DNA from: Sapria himalayana
Lineage: Eukaryota > Streptophyta > Magnoliopsida > Malpighiales > Rafflesiaceae
Length of the DNA stretch: 64,000 nucleotides
Assembly: GCA_029783825.1 (NCBI GenBank)
Contig: JAREIK010003123.1
Location: 1-64,000, forward strand
Direction of reading: 5' to 3'
The notes under the pieces were generated by a model that saw nothing but the letters and a program-made list of their open reading frames with translations, did no database searches and was not told the DNA's origin. Below, one piece after another: positions 10,940-22,525 of this stretch (its first letter is position 1; the number at the start of each line of letters is the position of its first letter). Made by a program: the position numbers and the translations under genes.

Positions 10940-12065
10940 TATGGCTTTTAAATTAGACTAGTTATACACATATCGTTAAACATAATGTTTTATATTGATA
11001 TACATGTAAATATAAATATAGTTACATATTCTATAAGGACACACCATTATACATGTATGCTTATACATATAGTTACACATATATTTAAACTTATATTATT
11101 ACATGTGGGTATATATTATTTCATATAATTGTATATATTTTTACATATTGTTATGTATAGGTATAGATATAGTAAAATACATTTTTATATATTAATATAT
11201 AAAATGTATATTAAACATATGTTGTAAATTATATATTTAAATATAGTTATGTATACAGTTTTTATAGTTACACATATAATAAGAAACAATTATTTATAGG
11301 TATATGTTATTATACATATAGTATATATAGTTATAAATAGTTATATAGTAAAACATATAGTTATATATATATATATATATTCATACAAGTAGTTATATGT
11401 AGTTATACATAAATGTATTCAAAGTTATAAACAAATATATAGATTTACATATATGTATACATAGTTACAAATATAGTTATATTTAATTATATAGGGTTTT
11501 ATATAGTTATACAAATATTTATATATAGTTATACGCATATAGTTAAACATAATGTTGTATATTGTTATACATGTAATTATACATATCATTATGTGAGGTT
11601 ATACATATAGTTACACATATAGTTAAACCTATATTTATACATATAGGTATATATTTTTTTTCATTTACTTTTTTAAATTTATACATATAGTTATGTATAG
11701 GTATAGATATTGTAAAAAACATTTTTATATATTAATATATATATAAATGTATATTAAATATATGTTGTAAATTATATATTTAAACATAGTTATGTATAAT
11801 GTTTTTATATTATACATATAGTAAGATACGATTATTTATAGATATATGTTATTATACATATAGTATATATAGTTATAAATAGTTATATATATTAAAACAT
11901 ATAGTAATATATAGATATAGTCATATAACTAGTTATAAGCAGATGTACTTAAATGTATACAAAGTTATAAATAAATATATAGATTTACATATATGTATAC
12001 ATAGTTACAAATATAGTTATATTTAATTATATAGAGATTTATATAGTTATACAATATTTATATAT
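10940..12065. repeat. tandem duplication of a ~540-bp AT-rich unit
   Basis: Long ordered matches recur with an offset of 540 bp. TTATGTATAGGTATAGATAT occurs at 11151 and 11691, and AGATTTACATATATGTATAC at 11441 and 11981. Each unit is itself built of TATAGTTATACATA-like words. There is no coding potential. Confidence 0.8.
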
Positions 12066-12381
12066 AGTCATACACATATTTTATTAAACCAACTCTTTAC
12101 AAGACTAAGCACATATGGATGGCATATGGATGATGTTAGCCAACTTTTTAAATGAATAATTGGCACAATAGCCTGAAATGCATCAAATGATATAATTTTT
12201 TTGATAGAAAAGAAAGGGAGAAACACAAAAAAGTTAAGAAACGTCCCAAAACATTATTTTTACCTATGAACAAGGACTGATTAGACAATCTCATGAGCCT
12301 TCAAGTTTGTCCACCCACTTCTATTTGCTCTAGCATAGTGCTTCTCCATAATTGTACTTTATGGGCTTTAAGAATTCCACG

Positions 12382-13162
12382 TCATAGGGTAGACATTGTG
12401 TGCACATCAGGTGAAATCCCTTTCATCGACATTTGATCGAGCATATTCATAGCCACATCCACATCTCCTCTATTACAAAAACTAGAAAGAATGGCTGTGT
12501 ACATTACCATGTCAGATTCATGCCCTCTCTCCACCATTTCATCAAACACATTTACAGCCTCTTCAAGGTTATTTAGTTTGTAGTGCCTACCAATCAAGAC
12601 TGTTCAACAAAGAACATCAAGTCTGACTTCTTCCTTGTTCATCTCTTCCAGAATAATAGGGCTAGATGCAATAGCCTCATGGCTTCTCTTTGCACCTTCT
12701 GGCCAATCATGTGTAGATCTATAAGCCTTTAAATAGTCATCGAGCAAAATAGTAAATGTAACAATATCAGGGTTGATGCCCTACCATTTCATATCATGGA
12801 ACAAATCAAGCACCTCATGCAGACAATTCTTCCTATAGTAAGAATTTATCATTATTGTGTAAGTAATAAAATTAGGCACAAAGGCTCTCACAAACATATC
12901 AAAAACTAAACTGGTCTTTTGTATGTCTCCAGCCATACACAAAGCTACAACAATTTTCAAAAAGAGCCTTATTGAGATCAATATTTAGAGTCAACATTGT
13001 CTCCAATAGCATGAGGATGGCATGCACTTTCCTATCTTCCCACAAGCTTTGGAGTAGATTGTAGCAGCAGCTTTGTTTCATCACTTGCCCATGTCCTAGA
13101 AGTTTGAAGAATAGGCTACAAGCTTCTACAGTACAATTAGCTTTATAGTACCCATTAATCAT
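12382..13162 (-). pseudogene. captured PPR (pentatricopeptide repeat) gene fragment
   Basis: P-type PPR proteins bind organellar RNA through arrays of 35-residue helical repeats. On the minus strand about 250 codons give consecutive repeats: MINGYYKANCTVEACSLFFK, FITYTIMINSYYRKNCLHEV, GINPDIVTFTILLDDYLK, KLNNLEEAVNVFDEMVERG, SDMVMYTAILSSFCNRGDVD and MNMLDQMSMKGISPD, then HTMSTL and a GILKAHKVQ tail. A frameshift near 12980-12900 and two stops (after DMKW and before TVLIG) break the frame. There is no start codon or targeting peptide, so it is an internal-to-C-terminal piece. It is on the same strand as the other captured exons in the CACTA element. The specific PPR gene cannot be named. Confidence 0.85.
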
Positions 13163-13389
13163 AGAAGCATAGTTACCTATACTTTTTATTTTGAATACAC
13201 ATGCATATTAGTTCCTATTTTGAACAAATTATAAGTGATCATATTTTTAACCAATATCAAGATGAAAATTAGTAAATACAATAATGAAATAAGGCTAAAG
13301 TGTGACATCAGTATAGAAAATGTAAATAAACATATAGTTTAGTAGCAGATATAATAGATGAAGGGTTTTTAATTACTACAAACCCTCTG

Positions 13390-13990
13390 CCAATTTCTAA
13401 GAATCCTCAAATAGCCGACGAGTTCAAGTTCATCATTTGGTTGTTTCTCGTTGCAGCAAGCTATCACTCCATGGCCACAGTGAGAACACTCAATGAAAGA
13501 TCGATGTCCAAGCTCGTTGCTCGAATGAAACTAGAACAAGAATAATTGAATTGATGGGACTCCATGCTCGAGCTTAAAGAGTGCACATGAGAGATCATTC
13601 TATTTTTCCTCAATGGAGACTATTTACGACCATGATGCTGCGAGCAATTTGCATAATTTCCGAGCTGTGCTGGCCTGGCATGATTGACACCCTTGGGTTT
13701 ATTAAGGAATAAGGAGACTTGCCGTAATGTTATTGCGATAGCACTGATTTATCATGTCATCCTCAGAGTTTAGTATACTAGCATGATGCAAATTGCTTCC
13801 AGTCCTAAAAAATCAGATTTTTTTTCTTGGGTATGCCATGCCTATGACAATGTGTTGATACCATGCAGCATCCGTGTTTCCCAAACCCTAGCCATATGTT
13901 TCTGTGGACATTCATGACTCATGTTTCATTTTGAATATGTTGCGACTTATGTTTCGTTTTCCTTAAAGATAATATTTGGAGTTGTCTCCA
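13390..13990. other. GC-richer block, possibly captured, unidentified
   Basis: The composition (CTCGTTGCAGCAAGC, GCTGTGCTGGCCTGGCATG words) is unlike the flanks and suggests a piece of host gene. Frames on both strands are short, and I recognise no motif. Confidence 0.35.
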
Positions 13991-13999
13991 ACTATTAAG

Positions 14000-15300
14000 T
14001 TTATTAAGTTGTATTAGGTATTAAAATTACATTAATGTTTTAATTTTAAATTATCAATATATTTAATATACAATAAATATATATAAAATATAAAGACTCA
14101 TCATTTTTTTACTTAATAAATTATTTTCAACAAGTTAATGTGCGTGTAGCAAGACACACATGAAAAACAAACACCTTTTAATTTTTAATTATCAAATTAA
14201 TTAAACAATAAATATATAAATAATTTCAAAAAAATAGATGTTTATCCTTCTAAATAAAAACACAAATCAAATGGCTACAAAATTTGTCAACTTAATATAG
14301 CAAGGTACACATGAAAAGATTATTGGTCTGCATGCCACTTTTCTAAGAATTATAAATACTCTTTAATTTAAAATATATATATAAATATATATATTTTATG
14401 TTTATAAATTTTTTAAGAATTCATCTTAATTTTTATGAAGATAATATGAAATATTTTTAAAGGCATACAATTTTATATTATTTGATATAATTTATAATTT
14501 ATAAAATTTTAAAATTTACTTAAAGAAGGATGAATATTAAAAAAAAATTACATAAAGTGGGATGATTATTTAAAAAAAATTATATTTTTAAAATTTAACA
14601 AAGATAGAATATTAAAAGCTAATAGTATAAATCTTACTCAATTATATAATTCTTTTTAATTTTAGTAAGGGCAAACATCTCTGTATTTATCTTTGAATAT
14701 CAATTTATTTTCAATTAAATATTACAAAAAATTTGAATTTTTTTTATAATTCAAAATTTTCAAATTTTTTAGAAATTATATTTTTAAATGTTTTCTTATA
14801 ATCATAAAGCTATTTTTTATAGCATAAAATAATATTAATATTTATTAGTTTTTTTTGTTAATTCAGATATTTTTGTAAATATATTTTATTTTATCATTCA
14901 ATCAATTATTTTATCTTTTTATTAGTAGAAATTATATTGTATGTTCATTTATTTTTTAAAACATCTTAAAAAATTTTACAACTATAGAATTATTTATTTA
15001 ATATTTTTTTGATACAAAATTTTAAATTTAAAAATTAAAAATTAAAAATTAAAAATTTTTGAATAATTTTTTTAAAATTTTATAATCATAAAAATAGTTA
15101 TTGTAGTCTTTATTAATATTAATTTTTTTGTATTTATATATTTTTAACATTATTTATTTATAATAACCTGTTTTTATAATTATACGAGGAGAATGGGTCT
15201 TTCAAGGATAGCTCTTCTATAGACCATGACATACAGTATCTTTAATATACAAAATAAAATAAATATTAAAATAAATAATATTAAAAAAAATTAAATCATT
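14000..15300. other. AT-rich non-coding interior of the CACTA element
   Basis: Mostly A/T homopolymer-like sequence, including a short AAATTAAAA tandem near 15025-15055. No gene, RNA or element boundary is seen. Confidence 0.6.
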
Positions 15301-15304
15301 AAAT

Positions 15305-15770
15305 ATTAGTGACCAAATTTATTTCCAGCCCAAATAGCTAGGAAAAAATCTTTAGCTAAATGTATATATTATGTGAAAAATAAAATTTAAGGAATAATCA
15401 CTTATAATTAAATATAAAATAGTAAACAAAATTCAAGTATTAGGTTTGCAATAGATTTTCTCTTCTAATTAGCTAGGGAAAGATCATGTCGATATATCCG
15501 TCACTAAATTTCTCGCTTTTCATTGAGCAGAAATTTATGAGAATATTAGCAACGATTAGTTTTCAATCAACTATTTCCGTCGCTAATCAGAGAAGAGAAT
15601 TAGCTAATCCCTAACTCATATTTATTTTTTCTTACTCATATTATTATGAAAGTTTAATTTAATGTAAAATCAAAAATCCATTGTTATTCCCTAGCTAATC
15701 CCTTGAAAATTAGCTAGGGATTTTATCCCTAGCTAAATTTCTCTAGCTATTTAGATATTTGTTTGTAGTA
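15305..15770. mobile_element. possible small CACTA-type element nested near the right end
   Basis: At 15760-15770 the sequence TTTGTTTGTAGTA, with CTAGCTATTTAGATA before it, is the inverse of a degenerate CACTA end followed by AATAGCTAG. At 15334 a direct copy of AATAGCTAGGAAAAA, as found just inside the 6206 end, marks a possible left end. Together they suggest a ~450-bp non-autonomous CACTA inserted in the subterminal repeats. Its left terminus is too degenerate to fix. Confidence 0.4.
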
Positions 15771-15779
15771 TAATTAATT

Positions 15780-16150
15780 TAATACAAAATATTAAAAATA
15801 TGTAATCAAATTTTTTGTAAAAAAATAAAATTGTGAAAATTGATTTGGAATGAAAATAGCAGAGGGTTATTCCCTCGCTAATTTAGCAGAGATGTTTCTA
15901 GCGTATTCATTCAAAAATTATTAATTATTATTCTTAAATATGATTAAAATTAGCAAGAGAAAAAAAATAATTAGTTAGGGAATTTTACATCATTAAAAAA
16001 TTTGCTAGTAAATTTTGTACTCGTTAATATTTTACAACGAGCAATTTATCTTGGGACAATTTCAATCACTAATCCATCATTATTATATTTTAGTGACAAA
16101 AAAACCCATATAGCTAGGGAAATTTTCTGATTTGGATATTTCTTGTAATG
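15780..16150. repeat. right CACTA end with subterminal repeats
   Basis: Contains TTCCCTCGC, TTAGTTAGGGAATT and TATAGCTAGGGAAATTTTC, then the end TTTCTTGTAATG. The reverse complement of 15780-15850 matches the left subterminal block around 6530-6600. Confidence 0.7.
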
Positions 16151-16156
16151 TATAAC

Positions 16157-16768
16157 AAAAAATATACTGATTGACAGATAGATAGACATATAGATAGAGA
16201 GATAGATATAGATAAATAGACAGATAGATAGACAAGTAGATAAGTAGATAGATAAATAGACAGATAGACAGACATATAGACAGATATATGGACAAATAGA
16301 TAGATAGATTGTCAGATGATATGTACTTAAAAAAATAAATGGATAAAAAACAAAGACAAATAGACAAACTGATAGATATCATTTAGATAGAAAGATAAAT
16401 AGATAGATAGACAGACAGATAGATAGACATATATATACAATAATATATAGATATACAAATAGAGAGATAAATAGACAAAAGATTATAAGATACACAGATA
16501 GATAGATATAAAGGTAAATAGATAGATATATAGATAGAAATATAGAAATATAGATAGACAAGCAGATAGACAGACAAATTAAAAGACAATAGGCATACAT
16601 ATAGATATATAGATAGACAAGCATATATATAGATAGATGAAAGATACATAGATAGATAGAAATATAGAGAGATAGACAGAAGATAGACAGATTGATTGAT
16701 AAATATATATAAAGATAGATAGAAAGACAGAGAAATATAGATAGATGGATTGGTATATAGATATATAT

Positions 16769-16808
<40 letters not shown>

Positions 16809-16842
16809 ATAGATCTATATATATATAGATATATATATATCA
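16157..16842. repeat. degenerate (GATA/ATAG)n microsatellite ending in (TA)n
   Basis: About 690 bp of GATA, GACA and ATAGAT words drifting into ATATATAT from about 16775. Minus-strand open frames of repeated SIYLSIYLSI are translation artefacts. It directly abuts the CACTA target duplication on the left and the LINE on the right. Confidence 0.92.
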
Positions 16843-16879
16843 CAACTCACGGGAACAAAAACGGGCTCCCGTTTATCAT

Positions 16880-17640
16880 CTTCTCTGGCTGAAGAAACTC
16901 GAAGGCTCTTAGAACCTTTCGAATACACGCTCATCGGTAAGTTCTCCCACGGCAGGCCTCGTGCGATTGGAGTTCAGAAATTTATCGATAATTTAAAGCT
17001 TAAGGGGAAGGTTGAAGTTCGCTGACTTCGACGCCAAACATGTCGTGCTGCAATGCTCTCTACTGGAGGATCAATATCACCTATGGAAGCGGGTTTATGG
17101 CAAGTCGACGGCTTCCCCATGCGTAACATGAGTGGACAAAGGATCTCACTCCTCTGGAAGAGGCGCCTATAGCCCCGGTATGGTTTTACATTGCCGTTTA
17201 TGCCATTACATTTATTTTTTGAAACTTCTCTCTATGCGATATCGTCGTGTTTGGGAAAACCCATGTTACGGGACGAAGCCACAGTAGCCATGTCAAGGCC
17301 GAACAAAGCTCGTGTATGTGTCGAGCTTAACCTCTTGACTAAGCTGACTGACAAGCTATGGATAGGTAGTGGTGAAGGTGAACAGGCCGAGGGGTTTTGG
17401 CAAACAGTCATTCCCGAAAGCCTTCCTTCTTACTGCCTAAGTTGTAAGAGGCTCGGGCATGAAAATCTATCGTGCAAGGCGGGGGAAGATGAGCAGAACA
17501 ATGGGCAGCGGCATGATGGAGGAGGTAAGAAGGTAATGCAATGGATAAGGAAAGAGGAGGCCCTCTTCACAAGCAAAATACCAGCCGAATCTGGACAGTG
17601 GTTGTATTCCATGTTTTTCAGCAGATTACTCAAAGAATAA
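16880..17640 (+). pseudogene. LINE ORF1: DUF4283 and CCHC zinc knuckle (nucleic-acid chaperone-like)
   Basis: ORF1 proteins of plant L1 elements bind the element's RNA. Frame 1 gives LLEPFEYTLIGKFSHGRPR and NLKLKGKVEV. A shifted frame gives DAKHVVLQCSLLED, WTKDLTPLEEAPIAPVW and GFPMRN. The longest open stretch (17191-17640) reads TLPFMPLHLFFE-like, TVAMSRPNKARVCVELNLL and FWQTVIPESLPSYC, then the knuckle CLSCKRLGHENLSC (C-x2-C-x4-H-x4-C). Two or more frameshifts and a stop after VEVR show it is broken. Downstream (17641-18127) is the poorly conserved ORF1 tail with stops, and no domain is seen there. Confidence 0.82.
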
Positions 17641-18127
17641 TCAAGAAGAAGCAATCCCGACAGAGGTTAATTGGAGATAGAGAAGGAGGATAGTTAAATG
17701 AAGGATGGGAGGAGGTAAAACATAGGAGAAAACATAAAAAAAGATCCAGAACCAGAATTGTATTGAAAGAAAAACTTGAAGATTATGGGTGGATAAATGA
17801 GGATCTTCTGGACTTCCCAAGATGAATCGGTAATTTTTAGTTGTCCTTCAATTAATAAGGGTGATTATCTCAAGAGGAGCCTGAGGTGAAAGCAAAGGAT
17901 GATATACATATTTACAATGAAGATTGGGGGAATCTCTCAAGAACCCAATCTATGGAGGCCTTGAAGCAAATGGCCATGGTGCTTGGAAAATAGGTAAAAT
18001 ATAATGAGATTAGACATGAAATTACTCACACTCCTAAAACAGTAAAGAAATATGAAGAAAATGAAATACGCTAACATGACTTACGAATCCAAGTGTACAA
18101 CTCGAGCTCAAGCCAAATTAGGTTTTA

Positions 18128-21100
18128 ATGGATAGATGTCTATATTGGAATGTTAGGGGGGTAGCTAATAGCCCCACGATAAATAGATTAAGACTTTTAA
18201 TTAAAGAACATAAAATATCATTAATGATTATTGCAGACCAATGGTCCTGCAAGATCAATTAACTAAATATAGTGAAATTTTAGGTTTTAATAAGGCTTAC
18301 GCTAATTCAAATAGTAAACTTTGGATTTTATGGCATAATAAGCTGAAAATTGAAATATTAAAAGATACTGAACAGATAGTACACTTTAAATTAGATAAGA
18401 ACACAGATCAAATAATTTCATCAGTTTATGCAAGAAATGATAAACAATCTAGGTTAGCTCTATGGGAGGAGATGAAAGATATAGCAAGTAGAAACTCTCC
18501 TTGGATCATAGGAGGCGATTTTAATATAATTAGAAGCCCTCAAGAAAAGAAAGGTGGCAAACCACCGGATAAGGTAGCCATGAAACAATTTAATGACACA
18601 ATAGCTATTACTAACCTAATGGAAATAGATTTCACTGGTTCGAGATACACCTGGTGTAATAACTGGCAAAAAAGAGGAGTCATCTGGGCTCGCCTAGATA
18701 GGATAATGTGTAACACAAAGTGGGTCACCTCACAAGGGACTACAGGGCTAAGACACTTAAATAGAACTTACTCTGATCACAGCCCACTGCTTATCACGAT
18801 ACAAAGGAACCAGGGTAATACTCTAATTTTAATTCCAAAATATGTGGGTAAAGCATGCAGGCTATGATAGTCTCGTCAAAGAGTCTTGTAAAGAGCCAGC
18901 AGAGTGCAAGCCGATGCAAGCTCTAACAATTAAGCTTCTAAGGCTAAAAGCCTACTTAAAAACATGGAACAAAAAGGTTTTCGGAAAATTAAATCAGGAG
19001 CTAAAAAAAGCAGAAGAAAAAGTAGCCAAGTTGGAACAAGATTTTGACTCCATTAATAATAATGAAACTCGGTTAGAACTAAGTAAAGCTAAAGGTGAAC
19101 TAAGATTGAAATTACACATGGAAGAAATTTATTGGAAACAGCGTTCAAAGATTAAATGGTTAAAAGATGGCGACCGTAATACTAAATTCTTTTATAATAT
19201 GACTAAAATAAAATCTCAAAATAATAAAATTAAAGGAGTTAAACATGAAGAAGGAAAATGGGTAGAAGAAGAAAAGGAAATATGAACTCTTTTTAAAAAT
19301 TTTTTTGAAAGCCAATTATGCAGTCAGTCACGTAGGACAGATAATTCGCTAATGCATGAGATTAGGGCAACCATTACAGAAGCTCAAAATCATTTAATGG
19401 AATTGATCCCGAAAGAATCAGAAGTTAAAGAGGCAGTTTTTAATCTTGATAAAGAGAGTGCAGCAGGACCGGACGGCTGGAATAATTATTTTTTTCAGTC
19501 AAACTAGCACATGGTTAAAACTAAGCTAGTCCCTGCAATTGCAAGTTTTTTTGTAGGTGCGGAAATCCCAAAATCATGGGCAAAATCTTTTATAGTATTA
19601 ATTCCAAAAAAAGAATCGTCACAAAAATGCGAGGATTACAGACCTATAAGTTAATGCAATGCTATTTATAAAATTTTAGCAAAAATATTACAAAAGAGAC
19701 TAAGCTTAATTTTACCTTCAATAATATCTCAGGAACAAACGGGTTTTGTTAAAAATAGATTAATGATCGAAAATATAAAACTTGCATCAGAAATGATGAA
19801 AGAAATATGAGGTAAATCAAGAGGAAACAACTTAGTGGTTAAGCTGGATCTATCAAAAGCCTTCGATAGAGTAGAATGGGACACACTTTGTTTTGTGCTG
19901 AGAAAGTTCGGATTCTCTGAACTAACCATAGATCTAATATATAGATGCATTTCAAGTACTTGGGTAAGAGTGCTCGTAAATGGAAAGATAAATGAGGAAT
20001 TTAAACCAAATAGAAGTATAAGGCAAGGAGACCCGTTATCCCCCCTTCTTTTTGATATCTACTTAGAATTATTAATTCGAAACCTGAATAAGAGAATATC
20101 CGAAGGTAAAATATTGTCATTCAGACAACAAAGGAATACACCCAGAATAGGCTGTTTAGCCTATGCGGATGACCTTATAATTTTTACAAATGCTAGTACA
20201 AAGTCATTAATGAATCTTATGGATCTTCTTCAAATATTTGAAAAAGAAACAGGTCAAATCATAAATAAAAACGAATGTCAGTTTATGCTTGCTAAAAATG
20301 CAAAATTAAAGTTAGTAGATAAAATCAAAAATATCACAGGCTTCTCAGAAACTAAAGGGGCATTAATGTACTTAGGTTGTCCGATATATGAGGGGAGGTT
20401 GAAGGAAGAATATATAACTTATCTTCAAGATAAGCTAAGAAAGAAAATAGTAGGATGGAAAGAAGAGCTCCGGGGATTTGGGGGAAGGATAATGCTGCTC
20501 TCACATGTTTTACAAAGTACACTAACACATATTTTATCAGTAATACATCCCCCTAAAAAATTTATTAAAAAACTTGAATCAGAAATGGCAAACTTCTTAT
20601 GCGGTAAAAAAGAAGGTAGAAATAAATTACACTGGAAGGACTGGAAAGACATCTGTTACCCAAAAGAGAAAGCAGGATTAGGTCTAATGAGCCTTCAGGA
20701 CTCGGCCGCTGCCTGGGATTGCAAAGGCTGGTGGTGACTTAAAGAAAGTGATAATCTTTGGGCTAAATACATGCGGGCTAAATATTTAGATAATAAGAAT
20801 AAGCGCCCTAAGAAAGCTTCGAACAGTTGGAAGGCAATGAAAAAAAAAGGAGATAGTAGACTCACACTCCACGCTAAAGAAGAGTGGCTGGAAATGGACT
20901 TTAACGCCACAAGGAAACTTCTCCCTAAAGTCGGCAAAAGATCTGGTCAGAAAGAAAAAACCGGCTCAAAATTTATTCAAATGGGTATGACAAGAAAACG
21001 TCCCGCAAAAAATGTGTTCCTTTCCATGGATGGCCCTAGTGAATGCTATACCGGTAGATAAGAATCTACAAAACAAAGGGATAAAAATGGCATCAAGATG

Positions 21101-22034
21101 TGAATACTATTCACAAGCAGTTGAAACAACCGATCATTTATTTTCCAATGGGCCAATTGCAGCGGAAATTTGGAGAGAGATGGAGGGGGAAAAACGAATA
21201 AGTAATAAAGATGATGGATTATTAGATAAAGTTAAAAAATGGAAAAGTGAAAATACGAAAAGCCCCACTAGAAAATGGCTTAATCAGAAATTACCGCACC
21301 TAATTATTTGGTGCATATGGAAATCTCGAAATAAAAGTAAATTTAAAAATAAAAGGATGAATTTAACAGAAATAATAAAAGATATTAGAAAGGAGATAAG
21401 TAATATATCAATAATGAAACCCATAAAAATAGAGGAAAAGAAACAAGAAAAGAAGCTTGAGAAAACATGAGATCTCACTTATAAAGTTATAAAACAATAA
21501 TTGGCTAAATGTATACATTGGAATACTCCACCGGTTGAAAAATTTTCACTTAATATGGATGGTAGTTTTAACAGGGACACTGGAATAGCAGGAGGAGGCA
21601 GAGTAATTAGAGATCATAAAGGGACAGTAAAGAGAGCTTTCACCAGATCTAGTAGAGCCTCTTCGGCCCTAGAATCAGAAATTAAAGCTTTGAAATCAGG
21701 GGTAGAGATATGTAATAAGCTAAATTTTAAAAATATAGAAGTTCAGGTAGACTCGAAATTATTAGTCAAAACAGTAATTAACAATAAAATCTTATGGAGG
21801 TATGAAGAGGACCTAGAAGTAATTTTTAGCCTTTTAGATGAATTGAAGGCTTCAATTACACATATATATAGAGAAGCTAATAATCTAGCGGATATCCTAT
21901 CTAGAATAGGCTCTACTAGAGGTGATATAAAATATAACGTGGAATCCAAGCCACATAAACTAAAGGGAATAGCATGTTTAGATAAAATGACATTTCCTTA
22001 TATTAGAACAAATAAGCAGTTTAGGAAGGTATGA
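18128..22034 (+). pseudogene. LINE ORF2: APE endonuclease, reverse transcriptase, zf-RVT, RNase H
   Basis: ORF2 nicks target DNA and copies the RNA in place. It starts at the ATG at 18128 (MDRCLYWNVRGVANSPTINR). The endonuclease shows GGDFNII, RLDRIMCN and SDHSPL. RT spans about 19420-20740 with SAAGPDGW, LVVKLDLSKAFDRVEWD, RQGDPLSPLLF and the catalytic YADD near 20161. The zinc-binding domain is about 20760-21250 (PVDKNLQNKG, TTDHLFSNGP). RNase H is 21546-21910 (LNMDGSF, ALESEIKAL, VQVDSKLL, IYREANNLAD). Frameshifts lie near 18235, 18835 and 20990. In-frame stops are at 19283, 19505, 19652, 19808, 20735, 21468 and 21497; several (TGA) fit CGA-to-TGA change. Catalytic residues are otherwise kept, so the copy is fairly young. 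Confidence 0.92.
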
Positions 22035-22035
22035 T

Positions 22036-22525
22036 AAAGACTTGTTTTCCTGTTGAATTTTGTGCTATACGACATTGTAGGGGTATCTTTGTCCTTGCAA
22101 AGCAAGTCCAAAAGGAAAATAGAAGGAAAAAGGATCAGAAGTGTATAAAAGAAGGAGCACGGCTCGAAATCCTTTGGATCTTCGTGAAAGCCGAGACACG
22201 GGGAAGACGAGAGATAGAGGCTGAGCACGGTGAAACCTCCGAATATTACAAAAATTTTAAATGAAGATGGGCCGATAAGATGACCCGAAAATAGCAAAAC
22301 GTGAACGGGCCGAAAATTAAATAAACTAGAGCAAAGCCTCTAGTTTATAATAGTTAAATTATATAGGCGAATAAATGTTTTATTTGAGCAAGTTTTATAA
22401 TTTAATATGCTAGTTTGTAGATTTAAAATTAAGATGGGTGTAAGGGGGCTATGGGTAGCTATAGGTTGTAAAAATGGTATTCCTCCGCCAAAAGAGAGGG
22501 TTATCAATAATAAAACGAATTTTAT
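22036..22525 (+). other. LINE 3' untranslated region
   Basis: No coding motif follows the RNase H stop at 22032-22034. The region carries ACACGGGGAAGACGAG and GGGGCTATGGGTAGCTATAG words and ends AATAATAAAACGAATTTT just before the A-tail. A polyadenylation-like AATAAAA lies near 22509. Confidence 0.6.

Larger units (their letters stand above)
6206..16150. mobile_element. non-autonomous Pack-CACTA transposon carrying host gene exons
   Basis: The left end is CACTACAAGAAAAA at 6206; the right end is TTTCTTGTAATG ending at 16150, the inverse of the left end with one change in the CACTA core. The trinucleotides outside (6203-6205 and 16151-16153) are both TAT, matching the 3-bp target duplication of CACTA elements. 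Both ends carry AGCTAGGGAA/TTCCCTAGC subterminal motifs, and the inverted similarity extends about 400 bp inward (an A/T-rich block at about 6530-6600 matches the reverse complement of 15780-15850). No transposase is visible inside. On the minus strand it carries exons of Sm-F, SCC3 and a PPR gene. At 9.9 kb it is a typical size for a gene-capturing CACTA. Ends and TSD are seen; the capture interpretation is inference. Confidence 0.78.

Noticed and set aside
16083..16843. Minus-strand frames rich in SIYLSIYL
   Set aside because: Translation of the GATA microsatellite.
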